DNA of 5,241 bases, taken from contig JAHFQD010000154.1 of assembly GCA_023266455.1 (NCBI GenBank), positions 1 to 5,241 of the forward strand. Direction: 5' to 3'. This document shows, in pieces, positions 1 through 5,119 of the stretch. Every line of letters starts with the position of its first letter. The stretch's first letter is position 1. The notes below the pieces were generated by a model that was not told the DNA's origin, ran no database searches, and was given only the letters and a program-made list of their open reading frames with translations. The position numbers and the translations under genes are program-made. This DNA comes from Candidatus Muproteobacteria bacterium. GTDB taxonomy: Bacteria > Pseudomonadota > Gammaproteobacteria > Acidiferrobacterales > Sulfurifustaceae.

Positions 1-61
1 TAAGCCAGCGCATGATGCCAGCGGGATGCTCGTCGTGATGATGGGCGGCTGCGTGTGCCAT
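1..61 (-). CDS. coxA: Cytochrome c oxidase subunit I, N-terminal 20 codons (partial)
   Basis: Only the first 20 codons and one base are present; the gene runs off the left edge. The peptide begins MAHAAAHHHDEHPAGIMRWL. A short His/Ala-rich, acidic N-terminus followed by a Gly and an RW pair is typical of CoxA/CtaD proteins just before their first transmembrane helix. The catalytic subunit carries heme a, the heme a3-CuB centre and the proton channels, none of which can be seen here. It follows coxB after 25 bp on the same strand, the usual coxBA order, with an AGGAGA ribosome binding site 6 bases before the ATG. The identification rests on the N-terminal pattern plus position after coxB. A homologous family member (a nitric oxide reductase or a quinol oxidase subunit I) is much less likely, because the neighbouring subunit II has both CuA and heme c sites. 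Confidence 0.85.
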   Translation of the reverse strand, partial: MAHAAAHHHDEHPAGIMRWL

Positions 62-67
62 CGTTTA

Positions 68-73
68 TCTCCT
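68..73 (-). promoter_or_regulatory. Ribosome binding site of coxA
   Basis: On the minus strand AGGAGA stands 6 bases before the coxA ATG (59-61). It fixes the coxA start and lies in the 25-bp coxB-coxA gap, which holds no obvious terminator, so the two genes are probably cotranscribed. Confidence 0.7.
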
Positions 74-86
74 GTCGTTTCTGCGC

Positions 87-1268
87 TTACTTGCGAGCGG
101 CTTTGACCTGCGCGGGTTGGACCACGTCGCTGGTGTTGTTGCCGAACGCGTTGCGTTCATAAGTGATGACCGCCGCGAGGTCGAGGTCGTTCAGCTGCGG
201 GCCGAACGCCTGCATCGCGGTACCAGGGCGACCGTTTAGAACGGTGGAAATATGCACCGCCACCGGTCCCGTCGCCGTCTTACTACCAGCCATCTTCGGG
301 AACGTCGCGACACCTTCACCGTTCGGGCCATGGCAGGCCGCGCACGTGCCGTCGTAAACTTTCTTGCCGCGCTCCAGCAACTCTTCTTTGGCGAATGTCT
401 TGTTCGCCGCCGATGCTGCTTCGGCCTTGGCTTTGTCCTTCTGCGCGACGACCCACTTATTAAATTCTTCCGGCGAAACCGCGCTGACCACAATCGGCAT
501 GAAGCCGTGGTCCTTACCGCAAAGTTCGGCACACTGACCGCGGTAGGTGCCGGGTTCGTTGATGAGGGTCCACATTTCGTTGACGAAGCCCGGGATCGCG
601 TCTTTCTTAACGCCCAGTTGCGGCACCCACCACGCGTGAATCACGTCGTTGGCGGTGAGCACGAAGCGGATTTTCTTACCGACCGGCAGCACTAACGGAT
701 TGTCGACTTCTAATAAGTAGTGCTCGCCCTTGGCTTCTTTATTGTTGATTTGATTGCGCGGGGTCGCGAGGCTACTGAGATAGCTCAGATCTTGATCCGG
801 AAATTCATATTTCCACTTCCACTGATAGCCGGTGATCTTGACCGTCAGTTCGGAGTGGCTGGTGTCGTCCATCTTCAACAACACAGCCGTGGAAGGAATC
901 GCCATCGCGATCAAGATCACGAACGGCACCACGGTCCAGATCACTTCCAGGATCGCGTTGTCGTGAAATTCCGCCGCTTTGTGGCCGCGGCTCTTGCGAT
1001 GCTTCACGACCGCGTAAAACATAACGCCAAACACGACCACAAAAATGACCAAACAAATGATCAGAATCGTGTTGTGGAGAGTAAGGATGTCTTGCGCGAT
1101 GGTGGTTACTGGGCGCGGAAACTGCAAACCGTATTCCGCACGGGCGGCAGGCGCCGCTAACATTGCCAACATCGAAGAAAGACCAAGCGTCAGACGTGAA
1201 ACCTTGCTCTGAAGGCCGTCCAACAACCGCCGCATACCGAGAAAAAGAGCACGATGAGCGCTCAGCAT
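87..1268 (-). CDS. coxB: Cytochrome c oxidase subunit II with fused C-terminal cytochrome c domain
   Basis: This 393-residue protein takes electrons from the respiratory chain and passes them to heme a of subunit I. Visible parts in order: a signal peptide with hydrophobic core about 26-40 and likely cleavage after A44 (AARA|EYG); transmembrane helix 1 about 61-89; helix 2 about 106-131, with E108 in ILEVIWT, the family's conserved glutamate at the K-channel entrance; the aromatic patch YQWKWKY (148-154); then the periplasmic cupredoxin domain. The full CuA ligand set is present: H211, C246, E248 (backbone), C250, H254 and M257. An Ala/Lys-rich linker (about 275-295) leads to a c-type heme domain with CAACH at 309-313 and M352 as likely distal ligand. 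The start at 1268 is preferred because GGGAGAG lies 6 bases upstream; M12 is an alternative with a poor ribosome site. The fusion makes this a caa3-like or cytochrome-c-tailed aa3 oxidase. Confidence 0.96.
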   Translation of the reverse strand: MLSAHRALFLGMRRLLDGLQSKVSRLTLGLSSMLAMLAAPAARAEYGLQFPRPVTTIAQDILTLHNTILIICLVIFVVVFGVMFYAVVKHRKSRGHKAAEFHDNAILEVIWTVVPFVILIAMAIPSTAVLLKMDDTSHSELTVKITGYQWKWKYEFPDQDLSYLSSLATPRNQINNKEAKGEHYLLEVDNPLVLPVGKKIRFVLTANDVIHAWWVPQLGVKKDAIPGFVNEMWTLINEPGTYRGQCAELCGKDHGFMPIVVSAVSPEEFNKWVVAQKDKAKAEAASAANKTFAKEELLERGKKVYDGTCAACHGPNGEGVATFPKMAGSKTATGPVAVHISTVLNGRPGTAMQAFGPQLNDLDLAAVITYERNAFGNNTSDVVQPAQVKAARK

Positions 1269-1333
1269 CCGTCTCTCCCAAAAAAAGTAGAAATGAACGA
1301 CGTTGACTTCATTATTCTTGCGGAACTAACCAT
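1262..1333 (-). CDS. Possible 23-codon upstream ORF or leader peptide overlapping the coxB start
   Basis: A short frame starts at ATG 1333, right after the purine-rich AAAGGAGAG at 1335-1343, and ends at TGA 1262-1264. Its stop overlaps the coxB start in the string ATGCTGA, an arrangement typical of translational coupling. The peptide begins MVSSARIMKSTSFISTFF and ends GRDGC; it shows no recognisable domain. It also runs across the coxB ribosome binding site, so ribosomes translating it could affect access to coxB. Against it: the spacing from GGAG to ATG is only 3 bases, the frame is very short, and no comparison with relatives was possible. It may be chance, with the purine tract serving some other purpose. 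Confidence 0.3.
   Translation of the reverse strand: MVSSARIMKSTSFISTFFGRDGC
1273..1279 (-). promoter_or_regulatory. Ribosome binding site of coxB
   Basis: GGGAGAG on the minus strand ends its GGGAG core 6 bases before the ATG at 1268. This supports the first ATG over the in-frame ATG at 1235, whose upstream sequence (pyrimidine-rich) offers no comparable site. The site lies inside codons 19-21 of the possible upstream reading frame at 1262-1333. Confidence 0.6.
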
Positions 1334-1344
1334 GCTCTCCTTTG

Positions 1345-1364
1345 TTCAGGGAATCGCCCCTGAA
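1345..1364. repeat. Perfect 7-bp inverted repeat upstream of coxB
   Basis: TTCAGGG (1345-1351) and CCCTGAA (1358-1364) are exact reverse complements separated by 6 bases. In RNA this would be a short hairpin ending immediately before the purine-rich AAAGGAGAG that precedes the possible leader ORF. As DNA it could be a dimeric repressor or activator site. It is not followed by a T tract, so it is not a terminator. Which role it has, if any, cannot be told from the sequence. Confidence 0.5.
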
Positions 1365-1441
1365 ACAACCTGGAAGCTCCACATCGAAAACCGAACCACT
1401 TAAATAGTCCATTTTGGAACGAAGCGTCGCCGCACCCCGCC

Positions 1442-1489
1442 AAAAAATTCGCGCCCGCACAAAAAATTCTGGGCTGATTTTTAGGCGCG
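1442..1489 (-). terminator. Candidate rho-independent terminator of the biotin operon
   Basis: On the minus strand the arm CGCGCC (1489-1484) pairs with GGCGCG (1455-1450). Inside it, a run of A (1482-1478) can pair with a run of U (1466-1461), leaving a small asymmetric bulge and a loop of about 9 bases. Directly after the GC stem comes AATTTTTT (1449-1442). A GC stem followed by a U tract about 70 bases past the bioD stop is what a rho-independent terminator looks like. The bulge makes the stem imperfect, and no folding energy was computed. Confidence 0.55.
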
Positions 1490-1559
1490 GGAACGTATCA
1501 CACGACCCGACAACCTGCAACCGATTCGTCGCGAAAATCACGGTAACTGTAGCGATTTT

Positions 1560-2270
1560 TCACGCTTTGGCGTCGAGCGTTTCAGTCAGGTTTTTTTCGA
1601 TCAACTGTCGCGCGAACGCGTCCGCGGTGTCGGGTGCTGGCAATGCGTCGTTGGCGAATGGGAAAACCGCAAGCCGCGGTGCACGCATGGCGTGATCGAG
1701 CGCCGCGAGATTGTCGTCGAAGCGTTCCATCGTCGGATCGATGCCATTGGCAACCCAGCCCGCGATGCGTAACCCCGACGCGACGATCGCCGCCTGCGTC
1801 AACAACGCGTGATTGAGACAACCCAAACGCATCCCAACCACGAGCACAACCGGTAACTGGAGGGCGCACGCGACGTCGGCCATGGTTCGATCAACGCCGA
1901 TCGGCGTCAACCAACCGCCGGCACCTTCGACGACGACATACCGCGCGCGCGCGGCGAGGCACGCGTAACGCGCGCGGATAACGTCGATGGAAATCTCCAT
2001 ACCCACCGCGCGCGCCGCGATGTGCGGCGCGATCGCGGGTTCGAAGGCGTAAGGATTGACGTCCTCGTAAGAAACGTCGGCGCTGGCGCACTGAATCAAA
2101 TATTCTGCATCGTCGCTGCGCAGCCCGTTCGGCGTCACACGGCATCCGCTGGCCACCGGCTTCATACCGGCGCAAACGCCGTAACGCGCCGCGGCCGCGG
2201 CCAACGCTCCCGCGACGCGGGTCTTGCCCACGCCAGTGTCGGTGCCCGCAATAAACCAGCCGTCAGCCAC
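1560..2270 (-). CDS. bioD: Dethiobiotin synthetase
   Basis: BioD closes the ureido ring of dethiobiotin from DAPA, CO2 and ATP in the cytoplasm, the penultimate step of biotin synthesis. With the GTG start at 2270 the protein has 236 residues, close to the roughly 225 of Escherichia coli BioD. Visible motifs: the P-loop GTDTGVGKT at 9-17 with K16; MKPVASG at 36-42 with the family's catalytic lysine K37; RSDDAEYL (51-58) with acidic metal/substrate residues; VEGAGGWLTP (114-123) with E115; and GWVANG (171-176), the nucleotide base-binding region. The frame is open further upstream to 2366, but those residues are Arg-rich, overlap bioC deeply and lie before the conserved N-terminus. The GTG overlaps the bioC stop by 8 bases and lacks a ribosome site, so translation is probably coupled. 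It is the last gene of the operon. Confidence 0.95.
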   Translation of the reverse strand: MADGWFIAGTDTGVGKTRVAGALAAAAARYGVCAGMKPVASGCRVTPNGLRSDDAEYLIQCASADVSYEDVNPYAFEPAIAPHIAARAVGMEISIDVIRARYACLAARARYVVVEGAGGWLTPIGVDRTMADVACALQLPVVLVVGMRLGCLNHALLTQAAIVASGLRIAGWVANGIDPTMERFDDNLAALDHAMRAPRLAVFPFANDALPAPDTADAFARQLIEKNLTETLDAKA

Positions 2271-3141
2271 GGCGGCGAATCGAACTGAGGGGGATAATGG
2301 CCTCCTGCGGCAGCTCGCGCGCGCGCATCTCGGTCGGCGCCCAGGCGTGGCCATAGACCACTTCATAAGTCACCGGAATTCCCTGGGGGGTCGCCAATGC
2401 CTCGTAAGCCTGCTGAAACCGCGTGAAATGTGCCTTGCCGGTCAGTCCACGGCTGCGCCCCTGCGCGACGTTATGCGCGCCGATGAGCTTCAGTTCGCGC
2501 AATACCTCACGCACCGAGCGGCGGTGCAACACCACACGCTCAACATCCACGACCGGATCACGGAATCCAGCAGCCAACAATAAATCGCCGACATCGCGCA
2601 GATCCAGAAAACTATGCACATGCGGCTGACCATCGACATCGCTCCAAGCGCTGCGCAATTCGCGCAGCGTGTCGGGACCGAAGGTAGTGAAAACGAATAA
2701 TCCGCCCGGCCGCAACACACGGCGCGTCTCGTTGAACACCATCATCGGCTGACACCATTGCAGCGCCAGATTCGACAACACCATGTCGATGCCGGCGTCG
2801 ACGAATGGCAGTTGTTCGGCATCGCCGCACAGGAAATCGGGACGTTTCCAAAATCGCCAGTGCCAGCGATTCCGCGCGCGATGCGCCATCGCATGCGCTA
2901 AATCGAGCCCGATGACTTGCGCCTGGGGATAACGGCTCGCAAGCAAACGCGTGCAATAACCGGTGCCGCAACCGACGTCGAGCACGCACTGCGGCGTCAG
3001 ACGGACCACGTCGAGACGCTCCATCAGTTGATCCGCGACTTGGCGCTGTAAATCCGCCGCTGGATCGTAAGTACGCGCGGCACGCTCGAACGCGGCGCGC
3101 ATCTGCGCGCGATCCAAGGCAAAAGGGTTGGTTCTACTCAC
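2263..3141 (-). CDS. bioC: Malonyl-ACP O-methyltransferase
   Basis: BioC uses S-adenosylmethionine to methylate the free carboxyl of malonyl-ACP (or malonyl-CoA), disguising it as a fatty acid primer for pimelate synthesis. From the GTG start the product is 292 residues. Visible: the N-terminal motif RAAFERAARTYD (15-26) characteristic of BioC; the SAM-binding motif I VLDVGCGTG (53-61); D80 at the end of the second strand (GLDLAHAM); GDAEQLPF (106-113); SNLALQW (123-129); and TTFGPDTLREL (152-162). It is longer than E. coli BioC (about 250), with extra sequence around 92-100 and at the C-terminus. The open frame begins upstream at 3198, but GTG 3141 is preferred: GGGGGA lies 8 bases before it, it gives a typical BioC N-terminus, and it overlaps the bioH stop by only 8 bases. 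Its product feeds, after elongation, into BioH next door. Confidence 0.93.
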   Translation of the reverse strand: MSRTNPFALDRAQMRAAFERAARTYDPAADLQRQVADQLMERLDVVRLTPQCVLDVGCGTGYCTRLLASRYPQAQVIGLDLAHAMAHRARNRWHWRFWKRPDFLCGDAEQLPFVDAGIDMVLSNLALQWCQPMMVFNETRRVLRPGGLFVFTTFGPDTLRELRSAWSDVDGQPHVHSFLDLRDVGDLLLAAGFRDPVVDVERVVLHRRSVREVLRELKLIGAHNVAQGRSRGLTGKAHFTRFQQAYEALATPQGIPVTYEVVYGHAWAPTEMRARELPQEAIIPLSSIRRRG

Positions 3142-3889
3142 GTAAAAAATCCCCCACGGTGTCGACGAACCACGACGCATGCGACAAGAACGGCGCATGC
3201 CCGGCGTCGGCTACGAACGCGGCGCGCGCGCGCGGTAACGACTGCACCATATTTTCTGCTGAGGCGATCGGCACGATTTGGTCGCGCTCGCCGTGCACGA
3301 TCAGCGTCGGCACATCGATGTCGGACAATCGTGAACGCAAATCCGAGTTCGACAACAGATCCAATCCGGCGCGCAGCTGCGAAGCCTTCGGTACGCCGTG
3401 CTGCAACAACGTCGAACGCAATCGGCGTAATAACACACGATCGCTACTGGCACTCGCGAGATGCAAACTGGCGAAACGCTCCAGCGTGCGTTGCGCGTCG
3501 GCATTCAAGTCGTGGTTAAACTGTTCGAACCACGCGCGCGACAACGCGCACTGCCATTGTTCATCTTGTACAAAACGTGCGGACGCGGCGACCAATACCA
3601 AACGACTCGCGTATCGTCGCTGCGCCGCCGTCAAAGCGACTAAGCCGCCGAGCGACCAGCCGATCCACGTCGCGGCATCCGGAACGCTTTCCGCGACCAC
3701 GCGCGCGATATCTTCTAAGGTAAGAACGCCGTTACCGCTGCGGCCGTGCCCCGGGAGATCCGGCGTCCACACGCGAAAATCCCGCGACAACGACTGCGCC
3801 ACGTCACGCCAAACTTCACCGTGCCACGCCCAACCATGGAGCAACACGATGTCGGGGCCCTCGCCGATCGACGGGCAATACAACGTCAT
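3134..3889 (-). CDS. bioH: Pimeloyl-ACP methyl ester carboxylesterase
   Basis: BioH hydrolyses the methyl ester of pimeloyl-ACP, ending the BioC-dependent chain building and giving the BioF substrate. It is a 251-residue cytoplasmic alpha/beta hydrolase, close to the roughly 256 residues of E. coli BioH. Visible: oxyanion-hole region LLHGWAWHGEVW (16-27); PDLPGHGRS (43-51); nucleophile elbow GWSLGG (77-82) with S79, in the same GWSLGGLVA context as E. coli BioH; the acid D203 in HGERDQIVP; and the base H231 in AGHAPFLSH. The triad S79-D203-H231 is therefore complete. The ATG overlaps the bioF stop in the string ATGA, a standard coupling arrangement, and there is only a weak A-rich ribosome site. 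A generic alpha/beta hydrolase is unlikely given the position and motif match. Confidence 0.94.
   Translation of the reverse strand: MTLYCPSIGEGPDIVLLHGWAWHGEVWRDVAQSLSRDFRVWTPDLPGHGRSGNGVLTLEDIARVVAESVPDAATWIGWSLGGLVALTAAQRRYASRLVLVAASARFVQDEQWQCALSRAWFEQFNHDLNADAQRTLERFASLHLASASSDRVLLRRLRSTLLQHGVPKASQLRAGLDLLSNSDLRSRLSDIDVPTLIVHGERDQIVPIASAENMVQSLPRARAAFVADAGHAPFLSHASWFVDTVGDFLRE
3150..3155 (-). promoter_or_regulatory. Ribosome binding site of bioC
   Basis: GGGGGA on the minus strand, 8 bases before the GTG at 3141, lies inside the last codons of bioH. It supports the GTG as the bioC start rather than the upstream ATG at 3198 or the internal ATG at 3102. Confidence 0.5.
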
Positions 3890-5043
3890 GTTTTCTTTTG
3901 CGGGAGCTGCGCCAGCGCGCCCAACAACCGATCGATATGCTCAGCGCTATGCGCGGCGGAAAGCGTAATGCGTAACCGCGCGCTACCAACCGGCACCGTC
4001 GGCGGACGAATCGCCGGAACCCAAATGCCGCGTTCGCGCAACGCCTTGCTCGCGGCCACCGCAGCCTCGGCCTCGCCGAAGATAATTGGTTGAATCGCGG
4101 TATGGCTCGGTACCAACTGCAAACCGAGTTGCGACGCGCCGTTGCGGAAGCGCGCGATCAATCCGCGCAAATGTTCACGGCGCCACGATTCTTTATGTAC
4201 CAAGCGTAATGCGGCGCGCGTGGCTTCGGCCAAGGGCGGCGGCAACGCCGTCGTATATATATAAGTACGCGCCTGCTGGATCAGCGTCTCGATCAACGCG
4301 TTATCGCCAGCGACGAAGGCGCCGAACACGCCGAACGCCTTGCCCAACGTCGCCATTAAAATAGCCGGTCCGTGGATGGGAACGCCCTGCTCTTCAAACG
4401 ATCCGCGTCCGTTCGCGCCCAACACGCCGATACCATGCGCGTCGTCCGCCAATAAATACGCGCCATGCCGATCGGCCAAGCGCATCAAGGCCGACAACGG
4501 TGCGACGTCGCCGTCCATACTGAACACCGCATCGGTAATCACCAACTCCGCGCGCACCACGCCCGCCATCAACACGGTGAGCTTGTCGAGATCGTTGTGG
4601 GGATAACGCGCGACATGCGCATGCGTCAACCGCGCGGCGTCGATAAGCGAAGCGTGATTCAACCGATCCTCAAAGATCGCGCCGTGACGCGACGCCAATG
4701 CCGAAACGATACCGAGATTGGCCATGTACCCGGTGGAGAACAGCAGCGCGCGTTGGGCGCCGACGAACTCGGCCAACTCTTCTTCGAGCGCGTGATGCGC
4801 GGCGCTATGCCCGCTCACCAAATGTGACGCGCCCGACCCGACGCCATAACGCGCCGCGCCTTCCTGCAGCGCGCGCACGACGTTGGGATGATTCGCTAAG
4901 CCGAGATAATCGTTGCTGCAAAACGCCAGCAAGCGCTCGTTGCCGATCGCAATTTCCGCGCCTTGCGGCGACGTTACCGTCTCACGGCGGCGATAAAGAT
5001 GCTCGCGGCGGCGGCGTTCAAGATTTTCTTCGAGGGATCGCAT
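3886..5043 (-). CDS. bioF: 8-amino-7-oxononanoate synthase (KAPA synthase)
   Basis: BioF is a PLP enzyme that condenses pimeloyl-ACP with L-alanine, releasing CO2, to make KAPA. The 385 residues match the family (E. coli about 384). Visible: FCSNDYLGLANHP (41-53); GVGSGASHLVSGHS (67-80); H130 in LNHASLIDA, stacking on PLP in the family; VFSMDGD (173-179); DDAHGIGVLG (200-209) with D200 and H203; LGKAFGVFGAF (233-243), where K235 is the Schiff-base lysine; YIYTTALPP (261-269); and AIRPPTVPVGSARLRITLSAAH (344-365) at the C-terminus. All key residues are in place. The ATG at 5043 gives the family length, and the frame is closed by a stop 27 bases upstream. No purine-rich ribosome site precedes it. 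It is the first gene of the operon, facing comF and the BirA-type operator. Confidence 0.96.
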   Translation of the reverse strand: MRSLEENLERRRREHLYRRRETVTSPQGAEIAIGNERLLAFCSNDYLGLANHPNVVRALQEGAARYGVGSGASHLVSGHSAAHHALEEELAEFVGAQRALLFSTGYMANLGIVSALASRHGAIFEDRLNHASLIDAARLTHAHVARYPHNDLDKLTVLMAGVVRAELVITDAVFSMDGDVAPLSALMRLADRHGAYLLADDAHGIGVLGANGRGSFEEQGVPIHGPAILMATLGKAFGVFGAFVAGDNALIETLIQQARTYIYTTALPPPLAEATRAALRLVHKESWRREHLRGLIARFRNGASQLGLQLVPSHTAIQPIIFGEAEAAVAASKALRERGIWVPAIRPPTVPVGSARLRITLSAAHSAEHIDRLLGALAQLPQKKT

Positions 5044-5063
5044 GGAAATGGGAGAATGGAAGA

Positions 5064-5093
5064 ATCTTCATTTAAGATCGGTCTTCCCGTCAA
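5064..5093 (-). promoter_or_regulatory. Candidate bioF operon promoter
   Basis: TTGACG at 5093-5088 (minus strand) matches the sigma-70 -35 consensus at five of six bases and lies inside the left half of the BirA-type operator. The -10 partner is poor: GAAGAT at 5069-5064 with an 18-base spacer. Since the operon must start in this 65-bp gap or just inside comF, the -35 element is plausible but the exact promoter is uncertain. Confidence 0.3.
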
Positions 5094-5101
5094 CCTAAAT
5101 T
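5072..5101 (+). promoter_or_regulatory. Weak candidate comF promoter
   Basis: TTAAGA (5072-5077) and TAAATT (5096-5101), 18 bases apart, each match the sigma-70 consensus at four of six bases. A start about 7 bases after TAAATT would place the transcript's 5' end at or next to the comF ATG, giving a leaderless or nearly leaderless mRNA. That would fit the lack of a ribosome site, but the match is weak. Confidence 0.2.
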
Positions 5102-5119
5102 AATAACGATGGTTAACAC
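5087..5119. promoter_or_regulatory. BirA-type biotin operator between bioF and comF
   Basis: Half-site CCGTCAACC (5087-5095) and half-site GGTTAACAC (5111-5119) are separated by 15 bases. The known BirA operator pattern is TTGTnAACC, a 14-16 base spacer, then GGTTnACAA. Here the core GTCAACC/GGTTAAC pair is a near-perfect dyad with one mismatch, and the left half continues into TAAAT, as I recall the E. coli bio operator does. Position is right: upstream of bioF, covering the candidate -35 element. The outer bases deviate from consensus in the left half. Biotinoyl-AMP-loaded BirA bound here should repress bioF-H-C-D. The right half lies over comF codons 1-4, so comF may be affected too. Confidence 0.7.

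Larger units (their letters stand above)
1269..1559. other. Intergenic region between bioD and coxB
   Basis: This 291-bp gap separates the biotin operon from the cox genes. Reading in the direction of transcription, it holds a weak A/T-rich hairpin just past the bioD stop (about 1531-1563), the candidate terminator (1442-1489), roughly 75 bp with no clear motif (1366-1440), the inverted repeat (1345-1364) and the possible leader ORF (1262-1333). The coxB promoter should lie between the terminator and the inverted repeat, but I see no convincing -35/-10 pair there; TATTTA within about 1400-1410 is the best -10-like string and lacks a -35 partner. An open frame at 1326-1541 (minus, GTG start) has no good ribosome site and no recognisable protein features, so I treat it as chance. 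Confidence 0.6.

Noticed and set aside
1400..1420. TATTTA and the CCAAAATGG string as a coxB promoter or operator
   Set aside because: No -35 partner at a proper distance, and the CCAAAATGG string is not a true palindrome.
1326..1541. 71-codon minus-strand open frame with GTG start between bioD and coxB
   Set aside because: No ribosome site, no recognisable domain, and it runs straight through the candidate terminator hairpin, so it is most likely chance.
1531..1563. A/T-rich hairpin right after the bioD stop as a terminator
   Set aside because: The stem is interrupted and mostly A-U, and no U tract follows it; the structure at 1442-1489 is a far better terminator.
2271..2366. Longer bioD starting at ATG 2366
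   Set aside because: It would add 32 Arg-rich residues not seen in the BioD family and overlap bioC by more than 100 bases; GTG 2270 gives a normal N-terminus.
3142..3198. Longer bioC starting at ATG 3198
   Set aside because: The extra 19 residues overlap bioH and do not resemble BioC N-termini; GTG 3141 has a ribosome site and the right length.
3159..3968. Long + strand open frame (269 codons) opposite bioH
   Set aside because: Its translation is rich in Arg, Ser, Asn and Cys without any domain, and it mirrors the coding constraint of bioH, which has a complete catalytic triad.
4254..4263. TATATATATA run as a promoter or -10 element
   Set aside because: It lies inside bioF and encodes the conserved YIY of YIYTTALPP; no gene starts nearby.
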